A DNA stretch of 35,508 nt from Phenylobacterium sp. (GCF_030654915.1 NZ_JAURWM010000159.1:1-35508), one strand, 5' to 3'; shown: positions 1-10,200, counted from the stretch's first letter. Made by a program: numbers and translations. Notes: generated by a model from the sequence alone, not told the origin.

Positions 1-645
1 GTCAACGCCCCGCCCAAGGGTGATCTGATCTCCATGCTGGCCCACGGTGAGGCCACGCGAAACATGGACCGCATGGAATACCTCGGAAACCTGCTCCTGT
101 TGATCATCGGCGGCAACGACACCACCCGCAATACGATGACCGGCTCGATTCTGGCGATGCACCAGAACCCCCATCAGTTGCAGAAGCTGCGAGAGAATCC
201 CAGCCTGATCCCCTCCATGGTCTCCGAGACCATTCGCTGGCAGACGCCGCTCTCCAACATGCGCCGCACCGCCACCCGGGATTTCGCGCTTGGCGGCAGG
301 CTCATCAGGAAGGGCGACAAGGTGCTGATCTGGTACGCCTCGGGCAACCGGGACGAGGAGGCGATCGAGAACCCCGAAGCCTACATCATCGACCGGGAAC
401 GGCCGCGCAACCACCTGTCATTCGGGTTCGGCATCCACCGTTGCGTCGGCAATCGCCTGGCGGAGCTCCAGTTGCGTATTCTCTGGGAAGAGATCCTGCC
501 TCGTTTCCCAGAGATTAGGGTGCTTGAGGAGCCGCAGCGCGTCCCGTCAGTCCTGATTCGGGGTTATTCGTCCATGCCGGTAGTGATCCCTACTCGTTCA
601 AGCGCCGCCTCAGTCGGAGTCGGCGAAGGCTGTTCTTGCGGGTGA
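1..645 (+). CDS. Cytochrome P450, CYP153-like (C-terminal part, 5' end outside window)
   Basis: The reading frame is open from base 1, so only the last ~214 residues are present. Seen: an I-helix oxygen-activation motif GGNDTT (bases ~109-126), the K-helix ExxR as ETIR (~226-237), and the haem-binding loop FGFGIHRCVGNRLAE (~424-468), whose Cys is the proximal haem ligand. The run TRNTMTGS after the I-helix and WYASGNRDEE before the Cys loop are typical of the CYP153 family, soluble bacterial terminal hydroxylases of alkanes and fatty acids. These take electrons from a ferredoxin and a ferredoxin reductase; no such partner gene lies next to it here. The protein ends in an unusual Ser/Gly/Cys-rich tail after the family's normal end (about VVIPTR). 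P450 is certain from the motifs; CYP153 assignment and substrate are inference from recalled family sequences. Confidence 0.9.
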   Translation, partial: VNAPPKGDLISMLAHGEATRNMDRMEYLGNLLLLIIGGNDTTRNTMTGSILAMHQNPHQLQKLRENPSLIPSMVSETIRWQTPLSNMRRTATRDFALGGRLIRKGDKVLIWYASGNRDEEAIENPEAYIIDRERPRNHLSFGFGIHRCVGNRLAELQLRILWEEILPRFPEIRVLEEPQRVPSVLIRGYSSMPVVIPTRSSAASVGVGEGCSCG

Positions 646-991
646 GGCTAGGGGCCAGATGCAGCGCTCGTCGATGCTTGTAGAGCACGATGCGGCCGTC
701 GCTCAGGCCGAGGTAGGGGCGGCCCAGCGTGCGGAAAGAATTGCGTTATCGAACTGGCCTTATGACTAATGTTGTTGAGCTTTGCGCGAAGCCACGGCTC
801 CAGCCCTATTCTCGCCGGTGATCTGTCCTGGCGCAGCGCCTAACGGCGTCGGCCTCGAAACCACGCATATCAGCCGCGATCGCCGAGTGCGCCTCGCAGA
901 CTCGAATAATTTTTCAATCTCTCAAAATGTAGTCATATAGGCATGAGGATTAACATAAGTTAGCCCTGTTATTCTGCCTGTTGACCCATTG
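646..991. other. Gene-poor spacer downstream of the P450
   Basis: No convincing gene is seen. The first ~100 bases are GC-rich and can be read on the minus strand as a short piece (about GRPYLGLSDGRIVLYKHR, near 655-735) that runs into the P450 3' end. It has no start or ribosome site and may be a leftover of a lost gene. From ~890 the DNA becomes AT-rich (around 905-975), which fits a promoter zone, but no -35/-10 pair could be assigned with confidence. Confidence 0.4.
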
Positions 992-1141
992 CTATTTGCT
1001 AAGCCGTCTAACGGCTAAATGAAGGCCAACAGCTCCACCGAGAACCATCACCGCACCTACGCCTCCGACCACAAAGCTGATCATTTTCATCCACTCCTCT
1101 TCGCGTTCTTGCTTAACGCCTTCCAGAGCAATCTGGTTCAT
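992..1141 (-). CDS. Possible small single-pass membrane protein (49 aa)
   Basis: An ATG at 1141 (minus strand) has a good ribosome site (AAGGA, 9 bases upstream). It encodes a 49-aa peptide with an acidic/basic N-terminal helix (EGVKQEREEEW) followed by one hydrophobic segment (about residues 20-41) and a basic end (RRLSK). That layout is typical of small inner-membrane proteins with the basic end in the cytoplasm. It diverges from the ubiB-like gene whose ATG is at 1190, leaving only 48 bases between starts. The opposite strand is also open here as an upstream extension of the ubiB-like frame, but that translation looks non-coding. I do not recognise a family. It may be spurious, given its length. 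Confidence 0.4.
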   Translation of the reverse strand: MNQIALEGVKQEREEEWMKMISFVVGGVGAVMVLGGAVGLHLAVRRLSK

Positions 1142-1189
1142 AAATTCGAATTCCTTGCGTCGCGCGACTGGTGCGGGCAAGCAGGTTCG

Positions 1190-2806
1190 ATGCCCCCCCT
1201 GACCCTCTCGCAGAACGACTTTCGCCGCCTTGCGACGGTGGTGCGTACGTTGGCTCCCACTGCAGCGCGGCCCGGTCTGACAAAGTTAGGGTTGTTACGC
1301 GGCAGGGCTGCCGACGACACGAGCGAGGCGACGTACGAAGGCCTTGTTACGGCGCTTGAGTCGCTGGGGCCAACATTCGTGAAGCTTGGGCAGATCATGG
1401 CGACCCGCTCAGATCTGCTTCCGCCCGAGTTGACCAAGAGGCTCAGCCGACTGCACGATAGCGTTGCTCCTGCACCATTCGAACAAGTGCGGGAACAGCT
1501 GACAATCGATCTAGGCGGAACGCCGGAAGATGTCTTCGCTGAATTTTCACTGACTCCAATCGCCGCTGCCTCAATAGCCCAGGTCTACTCCGCGCGGCTG
1601 ACGACTGGTGAAGAAGTCGTCGTGAAAGTTCGCAGACCCGGTGTTGAGGCTGTCATGCGCGCGGACCTTCGGCTGCTTGCGGCCGCAGCGCGTGTCGTCG
1701 AGGCGCGCGCACCGGCTTTTCGTCGCCACCAGCCCATACGTGTCGTCTCCGAGCTAAGTGAGGCCCTTCTTGAGGAGATCGATTTTCGAATCGAGGCACG
1801 TAATCAGTCTGAGGTGCGCTCCCGGGCGACGGTCTTCCATGTGCCTCTAGTCTATGAGCGGTTTACCACCCAAAGGACCATGGTCAGTACCCGCGTCCGC
1901 GGGCGCAGCCCCAACGCGGCGTTTCGCACCGGGGAGCCCGCGTTGGCGCGCGCTTTGGCGCCAGAAGCGGCGCGCGGCCTGCTGAGCATGATTCTGTTAG
2001 ACGGTGTGTTCCACGCTGACCCGCATCCCGGAAATGTCCTGGTGACGCCAGACGGTCGTCTTGCGCTATTGGATTTCGGCTCGGTCGGGCGCCTGTCGGC
2101 CAAGCGGCGAGATCAGGTGCTGGTGGTCCTCGGCTCTCTGGTAGATGCGGATGTCGCCGCAGTGGTCGATGTGCTGATGGAGTGGTCTGGTCGCTCAGGA
2201 CCGCCGCCGAGCGGCCTTGAACAAGGCGTGGAGCGCTTCCTTCTGCGGTACGGGGTCGACTCCGGGCGGCCGATCCAGCTTGCGGAGGCCATTGGCGAAT
2301 TCGTCTCCATCGCCCGAGACAACGCGCTGACCTTACCGCCTGACCTGCTGATCTTGTTGCGTGCTCTAGGCATCGCGGAGGGGCTGGCGAGGACGCTCGA
2401 CCCGGAGCTGGATGTTGTCGATGCGATTTCGCCGGTGGTGGTCAGGGCCTTCGCGTCAAGGTTTGCGCCCAAAGTCCTAGCCACCCGCGCCTTCCGCGTA
2501 TTTAAGGAAGTCGATCAGATACTCGCGACCGGGCCAGAAGCGATGAGGCGCGGAATCGGCCGCCTCAGCCGGGACGGCCTTGTCATACGCGTCTCAAGTT
2601 CAGACTTGGAGGGATTGCCTCGCGCCGTGAAGCGGGCCGGCGAAAGTTTTTCTATAGCGGTGGTTGTCGCGGCCCTCGTTGTCGCAGCCGCTATCGTCAC
2701 AACCGCGAACGACGGCCAAGTTGCTGCCCCCGGAAGAATAGCGATCCTTGTAGTTTCAGGGGTGGGTTTGGCCGCTTTCGTGGTCCGCCTGCTTCGGCGA
2801 GACTGA
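1190..2806 (+). CDS. UbiB/ABC1 (ADCK) family atypical kinase-like protein
   Basis: 538 aa, the usual length for bacterial UbiB-like proteins, which support ubiquinone biosynthesis as membrane-anchored ATPase/kinase-fold proteins. Seen: the family KxGQ signature as KLGQ (residues 65-68), the Ala-rich loop AAASIAQVY (~125-133), the ATP-site lysine in VVKVRRPG (K146), the catalytic-loop variant HADPHPGN (~275-282), the metal-binding DFG (295-297), and two C-terminal hydrophobic segments (about 480-505 and 513-533). The ATG at 1190 was chosen over one at 1019 because the extra 57 residues have non-coding composition and would overlap the divergent small ORF; its Shine-Dalgarno sequence is weak. 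The 3' end overlaps the convergent Hsp20 gene by 51 bases. No other ubi gene is adjacent, so a role in quinone synthesis is inferred from family only. Confidence 0.9.
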   Translation: MPPLTLSQNDFRRLATVVRTLAPTAARPGLTKLGLLRGRAADDTSEATYEGLVTALESLGPTFVKLGQIMATRSDLLPPELTKRLSRLHDSVAPAPFEQVREQLTIDLGGTPEDVFAEFSLTPIAAASIAQVYSARLTTGEEVVVKVRRPGVEAVMRADLRLLAAAARVVEARAPAFRRHQPIRVVSELSEALLEEIDFRIEARNQSEVRSRATVFHVPLVYERFTTQRTMVSTRVRGRSPNAAFRTGEPALARALAPEAARGLLSMILLDGVFHADPHPGNVLVTPDGRLALLDFGSVGRLSAKRRDQVLVVLGSLVDADVAAVVDVLMEWSGRSGPPPSGLEQGVERFLLRYGVDSGRPIQLAEAIGEFVSIARDNALTLPPDLLILLRALGIAEGLARTLDPELDVVDAISPVVVRAFASRFAPKVLATRAFRVFKEVDQILATGPEAMRRGIGRLSRDGLVIRVSSSDLEGLPRAVKRAGESFSIAVVVAALVVAAAIVTTANDGQVAAPGRIAILVVSGVGLAAFVVRLLRRD

Positions 2807-3256
2807 CGTCTCGCGCACGGGGACGCGCTTTGCATCCCCTCGCACCCAACTGGCCTTGACCAGTATAACAGTCAGAATCCCGTCCTCGAGCGTTGCTAAC
2901 ACTTTGTCCATGTCGACCGGCTCTGGAAGCTCGAAGGACCAGTCAAGGTGCCGCCCGATAACCGCGGACCGTCCCTGTCGGCCGGCAGCCCGCAATCGCA
3001 AACGTGTAGGGGTAACATCCAAGAATAGATTTTTGAGGGCATGCCCAGGGACGTCGACCTCAATCGTAATGTCCTCAATTGTATCCGCGACCGTAAAAGT
3101 CGGAGCGTTGTCAGTCGCACTCAGGGGCGATGGAGAGCCCAGCTTGGCCTCTAGCCTGCGTCTAACGCCGCGAAGTCCATGCCCAATGAGGCTGCGGTAT
3201 TCCAGCCGCGCGGAAAACGTCCTTCGGCCCAACTTCAATGAGACGTCGCCGATCAT
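2756..3256 (-). CDS. Small heat shock protein, Hsp20/alpha-crystallin family
   Basis: 166 aa. The central ~85 residues (about 52-135) form an alpha-crystallin domain: an early beta strand with ITIEVDVPGH, then the strand pair around LEDGILTVILVK near the C-terminus of the domain, the position of the family's A-x-x-x-G-L/I motif. Members are ATP-independent holdases that bind unfolding proteins in the cytoplasm. The N-terminal arm is short and basic. The ATG at 3256 has GGAG six bases upstream; a TTG at 3274 is also in frame but lacks such a site. The C-terminal extension (~30 residues after the domain) is encoded by DNA that is also the 3' end of the convergent ubiB-like gene. No IxI/V tail motif is obvious, so the oligomer contact may differ from classical IbpA. 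Confidence 0.85.
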   Translation of the reverse strand: MIGDVSLKLGRRTFSARLEYRSLIGHGLRGVRRRLEAKLGSPSPLSATDNAPTFTVADTIEDITIEVDVPGHALKNLFLDVTPTRLRLRAAGRQGRSAVIGRHLDWSFELPEPVDMDKVLATLEDGILTVILVKASWVRGDAKRVPVRETSVSPKQADHESGQTHP

Positions 3257-4203
3257 CCCAAACTCCGTAAACAACTTTTGCCTGACGTTGCGGACCGGAA
3301 GGCGGCAATTTCATGGCGCATTAAACGGTTGTGGGCAGGCCAGAGGATCAGAGCGCACGAACGACGCTGCACCATGGCCGCCAAGAGCGCAGTCGCGGCG
3401 TGGTCGCCAATGCTGTCCCGAACCGCGGTTGGAGGACTAAACTTTCGGTGCAGAGCGGTGTGGCCATCAGGTGCGAGAAGCCATTGCCGCCGGCATTGCC
3501 CGCTTGAAGGGTACCGACCAGGCCCGCGAGAACACACCTGCCGCCGCGTGCCTCGCCAGCGCCGCGTGACCGGCCACTAAGGCGGGCAGGAGCTCCTGCC
3601 GCATCAAACCGCTGTTTATCGATGCCGCGGCAGTGAACATTGCCGGGGTTCAGCGGCACACCGAATCCATCGTCGCCATGGGCCAGTCGGGCAATGAATT
3701 GCCTGCGCCACGTCCGGCCTTTGCTAGGCGTTCTGGCTTTTCCGCGGCGCTTGTCGCTGAGCCGCGTTTTGCATCGACTGGCCCGCTGTCTTTGCTGGAC
3801 GGAAGGCGAAGCATGTCGGCCACCAGGAAACGCCGCCGCAGATCGCCAGCTGATGGCTGGGTAGCGGATGCGGGTGGCTGCTGACGACGCCGATTGGACC
3901 GAGTATGGTCGCTTCTCTCGACAAATTTTCAGACGAGAGTTGAAGGTATGCAGTGTAAGTCCGAATGGGTGCCGGCAGCCACTTGGTGACGCGTTAAATG
4001 TTCTCGACAGCTGCTGCGTGTTGACTCGATTGTGATCATCTAAAATTCCTTGCAAAAACAATAGCGTGGGATCTTGCCGCGTAAGCTGACGGTATCAAAA
4101 CTTTATGGGCGGATTTTGCTTCAATGTTTCAAATGCATAGGTGTTATTTGAACAATCGAGTGGGAGTGATTGCGGTGGGTTCGCGGACTATCGCGGATCC
4201 TCG
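3257..4203. other. 947-bp region without a convincing gene; possible decayed DNA
   Basis: Several open frames cross this stretch, the longest 237 codons on the minus strand (3348-4061, TTG start). Their translations are Arg/Ser/Pro-rich mixtures without a recognisable domain. Fragments look locally protein-like: on the plus strand one of about 30 residues containing REAIAAGIARLKGTDQAREN (~3475-3570, ends in a stop), and another containing LFIDAAAVNIAGVQRHTE (~3610-3670). They are in different frames, which suggests a broken gene or insertion remnant. A 36-aa minus-strand ORF (3929-4039) has a good ribosome site but no similarity I know. From ~3900 to 4190 the DNA is AT-richer and holds an inverted repeat TTCAAAT/ATTTGAA (4128-4134 and 4146-4152). 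No outer-membrane efflux gene, which could be expected after the RND operon, is visible. Confidence 0.45.
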
Positions 4204-7200
4204 TTAGAGCTGCTTAGAGCTCAGCGGCGTGACGGCCCCATTCCGTCTTGTCCGCCTGAACTTGACGCCATCCAGGGCCACATAGACAGCCGGCGCCGTG
4301 TACAGCGTCAGCAACTGGCTGACTGCGAGGCCGCCGATGATGCAGATCCCCAGTGGAAGGCGCAACTCGGAGCCTTCGCCGCTCGCTAGCACCAGTGGCA
4401 CGGCGCCGAGCATGGTGGCGCAGTTCGTCATCAGGATCGGGCGAAGGCGAGTACAGGCGGCGTGCCTGATGGCTTCGCTCGCTGTCAGGTCTCCCTGCCG
4501 CCGCGCCGATTGAGCGAAGTCGACCATCAGGATGGTGTTCCTCATCGACATGCCGATCAGCAGGAAGAGGCCCAGCAAGGCCATCAGACTGAACGGCTGA
4601 CCCGTCGCGGCGAGCGCCAGCAATGCCCCGAGCGCGGCCGGGGGCAAGGACGATAGAATGGTCAGGGGCTGGACGAGGCTCTCATAGAGAATACCCAACA
4701 GGAGATAGACCGCCAGCAGCACGCACGCGATGAGCAGTGGCTGGTCGCCTAGCGTCTTCTTCAGCGTTTCCATCCCGCCGCCCACACGGGCCTGAACTTC
4801 GGTTGGGAGGAAAATGCCGGCGAGTGCGGTCTGGATGGCGGCGTCCGCCTGTTCCAGCGTCACGCCGGGGGCGAGCGCGAAGCTGATGGAGCGGGCGGCG
4901 AACTGGTCCTTGCGCCAGACCCAGTCGCTGTTGACGCTGTAGGACCAGCGCGCAAAGGCCGAGAGCGGGATGCGGCGCCCGTCCTTGGCGATCACTTGCA
5001 CGGTTTCCAGGACGGCGGGGTCTCGGGTCTGCGACGGCTCCAACTCTAGTATGACGCGGTACTGGTTGAGGCTGTCATAGAGGGTGATCACCTGCCGCTG
5101 GCTGAAGGCGTTGTTCAGCACGGAGGTGATCGTGATCATGTCAACGCCCAAGCGCGCGGCGGCGTCGCGGTCGATGTCCAGGTTGATCTGCAGGTTGCCG
5201 GTCTCGCTGACTTGATCGACGTCGACAAGTTCGGGGAGATCCGAAAGAGCGCTGGAGACTTTCGGGGCCCAGGCCGCCAGGGGTTCGAGATCGCCGGCCC
5301 TGAGGATCAAATCGTACTGGCCTCCGGCGCTAGGCGTTTCCAACTGGAGGTCCTGATCGACGTTGAGCCAAAGCATGCCGCCCGGAATCTTCGGCATCGC
5401 CTTGCGCACCCGCTCGATCACCTCGGCCGAGGTTTCGTTGCGCTCGCTGATCGGTTTGAGCCGGATCATCAGCGAGGCGTTGTTGATTCCGTTGTCGCCG
5501 CCGGCCGAGCCGACCACGTCGGCGATCGCCGGCTCAGCGAGCAGTAGTCGGCGATAGGCCTCGATCTTGGGCTGCATGATCGCGAACGAAATGCCGTCGT
5601 CGCCGCGCGCGAAGCCGCGAAGCTGCCCTGTGTCCTGTTCCGGCAACATGGTCTTTGGCAGCCAGATGTAGAGCGCGACGGTCAGGCCGGTGGCGGCTGC
5701 TAGCGCGCCCAGGGCGATGAACTTGTAGCGAAGGACAAAGTCGAGCGAACGGCCATAGCGTTCGGTCAGCCGGTCGAGTTTACCGGCGATGGGCCGGTCA
5801 CGCCTGGCGGGCAGCAGGCGCGCGCAGAGGGCTGGCGTCAGGGTCAGAGACACGATCAGCGACAAGGCCAGCGCCGCGGCGAGGGTGATCGAGAACTCGC
5901 GAAATAGCTTTTCGACGACTCCGCCCATCAGCAGGATCGCCACGAAAACCAAGATGAGCGTCAGGTTCATGGCGATCAGGGTCGCGCCCAGTTCGGCGAC
6001 GCCGCGCCGGGCCGCGCGGATCGGCGACAGGCCGCGATCCAGGTGTCGCGTGACGTTTTCCAGAACAACGATGGCGTCGTCGACAACGAGGCCCGCGGCG
6101 ATGATCAGAGCCGTGACTGAGAGATTGTTCAGAGAGAATCCTAGCAAGCGCATAACCACGAACACGCCGACGAGCGAGACTGGGATAGCCAGGCTGGGGA
6201 TCAGCGCAGCGCGAAAGCGGCCGAGGAACAGGGCGACGACCACAATCACCAGCGCCACCGAGAGGAGCAGCGTCTTCTGCGCCTCATGGAGTGTGGCGCG
6301 AACGCCCGGCGAGCGATCCAGAACGACAGTAAGGGTCGAGTCCGCCGGCATCAGCGCCCGTAGTCCGGGCAACTGGGCATGGATCGCGTCGGTCGTGGCG
6401 ATGATGTTCGCGCCCGGCTGGCGGCGCACGGTGACCAGCACGGCGGGCTTGTCGTTGTGGAATCCCAGCGAATAGCGGTTCTCGGTCGCGTCGATGATGG
6501 TGGCGACGTCGCCCAGCCGGATAGGGGCCTCGTTGCGCCAACCCACCACGAGACGGCGATAGTCCTCAGGTGTTCTAAGCTGGCCACCTGACACCACGGT
6601 CCAGTGCCGGCCGCCGGCCTCGACCGCGCCTAGCGGTCCAACCGGATTGGCGTCGTCAATCGCCTTACGGACTTCGTCCAGCGCCAGCCCGTAGCTGTTG
6701 AGGACGTGCGGGTTCATCTGGACACGAACGGCGGGCAAGGCGGCCCCGCCGATCGTCACTTCGCCGACCCCGGTGACTTGGGAGAGCTTTTGGGCGAGCA
6801 CCGTCGCGGCGGCGTCGTAGAGTTCGCCAGGGCGCAGGTTCGGCGAGGCGAGGGCCAGGACCATGACCGGGGCTTGGGACGGATTGACCTTCCGGTAGGT
6901 CGGTTCGGACGGCATTCCGGATGGGAGCGAGGCGCGGGAAGCGTTGAGAGCGGCCTGGACGTCTCGGGCCGCGTCGTTGATGTCGCGATCAAGCTCGAAG
7001 ACCATCTGGATCTCGACCGAGCCCTGGCCGCTCGTCGAACTAAGCTCCGTCACGCCAGCGATGGAGCCGAGCGCCCGCTCCAGCGGCGCGGCGACGGCGC
7101 CGGCCATGGTGCGCGGGTTGGCGCCTGGCAGGCTGGCTTCGATCACGATGGACGGAAAGTCGACCTCCGGCAGCGGCGCGGTGGGCAGGTCGCTATAGGC

Positions 7201-7293
7201 GACCGCGCCGGCCAGCATGACGGCCACCGCCAGCAGCAACGCGCTGACCGGACGGGCGATGAAGAGGCCCGCTAGGCTGAACGGGCGCTTCAT
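4204..7293 (-). CDS. RND efflux pump inner-membrane subunit, MdtC-like
   Basis: 1029 aa, the standard RND (HAE-1) length with the 12-TM, two-large-periplasmic-loop plan. Seen: N-terminal TM1 after FIARPVSALLLAV, the early porter-loop segment EVDFPSIVIEASLPGANP, and the proton-relay TM4 motif AAGLVVDDAIVVLENV with paired Asp. The C-terminal half holds LLGLFLLIGMSMRNTILMVDFA, where most RND proteins have the KN pair. The protein uses proton influx to drive drug or metabolite export, probably as a heterotrimer with the RND protein encoded just upstream, as MdtB and MdtC do in Escherichia coli. Its ATG (7293) overlaps the stop of that gene (ATGA), showing translational coupling. Last gene of the set; no outer-membrane channel gene follows. 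Confidence 0.92.
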   Translation of the reverse strand: MKRPFSLAGLFIARPVSALLLAVAVMLAGAVAYSDLPTAPLPEVDFPSIVIEASLPGANPRTMAGAVAAPLERALGSIAGVTELSSTSGQGSVEIQMVFELDRDINDAARDVQAALNASRASLPSGMPSEPTYRKVNPSQAPVMVLALASPNLRPGELYDAAATVLAQKLSQVTGVGEVTIGGAALPAVRVQMNPHVLNSYGLALDEVRKAIDDANPVGPLGAVEAGGRHWTVVSGGQLRTPEDYRRLVVGWRNEAPIRLGDVATIIDATENRYSLGFHNDKPAVLVTVRRQPGANIIATTDAIHAQLPGLRALMPADSTLTVVLDRSPGVRATLHEAQKTLLLSVALVIVVVALFLGRFRAALIPSLAIPVSLVGVFVVMRLLGFSLNNLSVTALIIAAGLVVDDAIVVLENVTRHLDRGLSPIRAARRGVAELGATLIAMNLTLILVFVAILLMGGVVEKLFREFSITLAAALALSLIVSLTLTPALCARLLPARRDRPIAGKLDRLTERYGRSLDFVLRYKFIALGALAAATGLTVALYIWLPKTMLPEQDTGQLRGFARGDDGISFAIMQPKIEAYRRLLLAEPAIADVVGSAGGDNGINNASLMIRLKPISERNETSAEVIERVRKAMPKIPGGMLWLNVDQDLQLETPSAGGQYDLILRAGDLEPLAAWAPKVSSALSDLPELVDVDQVSETGNLQINLDIDRDAAARLGVDMITITSVLNNAFSQRQVITLYDSLNQYRVILELEPSQTRDPAVLETVQVIAKDGRRIPLSAFARWSYSVNSDWVWRKDQFAARSISFALAPGVTLEQADAAIQTALAGIFLPTEVQARVGGGMETLKKTLGDQPLLIACVLLAVYLLLGILYESLVQPLTILSSLPPAALGALLALAATGQPFSLMALLGLFLLIGMSMRNTILMVDFAQSARRQGDLTASEAIRHAACTRLRPILMTNCATMLGAVPLVLASGEGSELRLPLGICIIGGLAVSQLLTLYTAPAVYVALDGVKFRRTRRNGAVTPLSSKQL

Positions 7294-10200
7294 GGAACGC
7301 GGTCGGCGACCAAGTCCCCGTCGCGAGTCGGGCGCCGCGCGAGCCGGCGCTTAAGTCTGTCAAAGGCCAGATAGACGACCGGCGTGGTGAAGAGTGTCAG
7401 GACCTGGCTGACCAACAGGCCGCCAACCATGACCAGGCCAAGCGGCTGGCGCAGTTCAGCGCCGGCGCCGCTCGCGAGCAGCAAGGGGAGGGCGCCGAAC
7501 AGGGCGGCCATGGTGGTCATCAGGATCGGCCGGAAGCGCAACATAGCCGCGCGTCGGATGGCGTCGTTGGGTGAGAGGCCCTGGTTACGCTCCGCCTCCA
7601 GGGCGAAGTCGACCATCATGATGCCGTTCTTCTTCACCAGCCCAATCAGCAGGATAATCCCGATCACCGAGATCAGGTCCAGCGGTCGGCCAGCGGCCAG
7701 CAACGCCAGGAACGCGCCCATCGCCGCCGAGGGCAGGGTCGATAGAATGGTGATCGGGTGGATCAGGCTCTCATAGAGAACCCCCAGAACGATATACATC
7801 GTCACCACGGCGGCGAGGATCAACAGCAGCGTCCCAGACAACGAGGCGCTGAAGGCCTTTGTCGCGCCCTGCAGCTTCAGATCTACCGACGGAGGCAGTT
7901 CAATGTCCCGCGCCGCGGCCTCGATGGTCTTAGCGGCCTGTCCAATCGCCACTCCCGGCGCGAGGTCGAATGACACGGTGGCCGCTGGGAACTGGCCCAG
8001 GCGGGAGAGAAGCAGCGGCGTCTCGCCGGTTTGCACGCTGGCCACCGCCGACAGCGGGACCAACGTCTGGCCACGACCACGAACATGGATGTGTTCCAGG
8101 TCGGCTGGACCGGTCTGAAGCGCGGGATCCACCTCCAACACCACACGGTACTGGTTGGCCTGAGTGAACAGGGTGGCGATCTGGCGTTGGCCGAACGCGC
8201 TGTGGAGCGCTTCGTCGACGGCCGCGGCGGTGACGCCGAGACGGGCGGCGGCCTCCCGGTCGATGGCGATCCGAGCGCTCAAGCCGCCGTTCTCCAGATC
8301 GGTGGAAACGTTCCGCAGATGGGGCGAGGCCGACAGCCGCTCGACCAGTCGCGGCGTCCAGGCGTTCAGCAGGTCGCTATCCGGGCTTGAAAGGCTGAAG
8401 CGGTACTGGCTGCGCGCCACCTGATCGTCGATGTTCAACTCCTGGACGGGCTGCATGAAGAGACGCAGGCTGGGCAGGTTGGCGGTCTTGGCCTCCAAGC
8501 GGTCGATGACCTTGGTCGCGCCGTCGCGCTGACCATGGGGCTTGAGAGTCACCAGCATGCGCCCGGTGTTGAGGGTGGCGTTCGCCCCGTCGACACCGAT
8601 GAACGAGGCGACGCTCTCCACCGCCGGGTCGGCCAGCATGGCTTGCGCCACGCCTTGCTGCCGCTCGGCCACGGCCTGGAACGAGCTGCTGGCAGGCGAT
8701 TGGACCGTGACCTGGATCGCGCCGCTGTCCTGGACCGGGAAGAAGCCTTTCGGGGTGACCATGTAGAGCAGGGCGGTCGTCGCCAGCGTGGCGAGCGTCA
8801 CCAAGAGGAACAGCGTCTGTCGCTGCAGAACCCAGTCCAGGGCGCGACCGTAGCGCGCGATCACCTTATCCAGGAATTCGGCGCGCTTGGGACCATGAGC
8901 CTTCAGCATCCGACCGCACATCATGGGCGTGAGGGTCAGGGAGACGGCCAGGGAGATAAGGATCGCGATCGCCAGGGTGACCGCGAACTCGCGGAACAGG
9001 CGGCCGACCACGTCGCCCATGAACAGCAGGGGGATCAGCACTGCGATCAGTGAGATGGTCAGGGACAGCAGCGTGAAGCCAATTTCCGTCGCGCCCTTGA
9101 GCGCCGCTTCGAGCGGGCGTTCGCCGTTCTCCAGGTGCCGCTCGATGTTCTCCAGCATGACGATGGCGTCATCGACCACGAAGCCGGCGGCGATGGTCAG
9201 CGCCATCAGCGTGAGATTGTTGACGCTGTAGCCGAGCAACTGCATCGCAGCGAACGTGCCGATCAGCGACAGGGCCGCCGCCGCCGCCGGAATGAGCGTG
9301 GCGCGCAGGTCGCGCAGGAAGACGAATGTCACCGCGATTACCAGGCCGACGGCGAACAGGAGCTCCATCTGAACATGCTGAATGGATGAGCGGATGGTCC
9401 GCGTGCGGTCGCTCAGCACCTCGACCGAAACATCGGCCGGCAGGCTGGCGGTCAATTGCGGCAACAGGTCCTGAACCCGGTCCACCACCTCGATGACGTT
9501 GGCGCCGGGCTGCCGCTGAATATTGACGAGCACGGCGGGCGTCTTGCCTGACCAGGCGGCCAGTCGACGATCCTCGGGTCCTTCAGTGATCTCGGCGACC
9601 TGGGCGAGCCTGATGGGCGCATCGTTCCGCCAGGCCAGGATGAGGTTGCGATATTCCTCGATCGACCGGAGCTGGTCGTTGGCGTCCATCATGATCGAGC
9701 GGTCCGGCCCGTCGAAACTGCCCTTCGGTTGGTTGACGCTGCCGGCGTTCACAGCGGCCTGGACGTCATCGAACGTCAGGCCATAGGCGGCCAGCGTGCG
9801 GGGATTCACTTGGATACGAACAGCGGGGCGCTGGCCGCCAGCCAGCGTCACCTGGCCGACGCCGGAGGTTTGGGCGAGTTTCTGTGCGATCCGGGTGTCC
9901 ACCAGATCATGGACCTCGTGCAGCGGCGTGGCCTTGGCGGTGAAGGCCAGAGTCATGATCGGCATGTCGGCCGGATTGACCTTCCGGTAGACCGGCGGGG
10001 CGGGCAGGTTTCCTGGCAACAGGCCCCGCGCCGTGCCGATGGCGGCCTGGACCTCTTGCTCGGCGACGCCCATCGGCAGATCGAGCGCGAACTGCAGGGT
10101 GATGATCGACGCGCCGCCGGAGCTGGACGACGACATCTGTTCCAGCCCAGGGATCTGGCCCAACCGCCGCTCGAGCGGGGCGGTGATGGTGTCGGCCGCG

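Noticed and set aside
1019..1189. N-terminal extension of the ubiB-like protein
   Set aside because: The added 57 residues (His/Asn/Ser/Phe-rich) do not look like a UbiB N-terminus and overlap a better minus-strand ORF; the ATG at 1190 gives a normal family length.
3915..3939. CTCTCG/CGAGAG inverted repeat as a transposon end or operator
   Set aside because: Only six pairs with a 13-base loop, no target duplication and no transposase; expected by chance in this much DNA.
3348..4061. 237-codon minus-strand open frame
   Set aside because: TTG start, Arg/Ser-rich translation without any domain and unlike the codon pattern of neighbouring genes; treated as non-coding or decayed DNA.
4128..4152. 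TTCAAAT/ATTTGAA inverted repeat as terminator of the RND operon
   Set aside because: The stem is only seven A/T-rich pairs with an 11-base loop and no T-tract; too weak to call a terminator.
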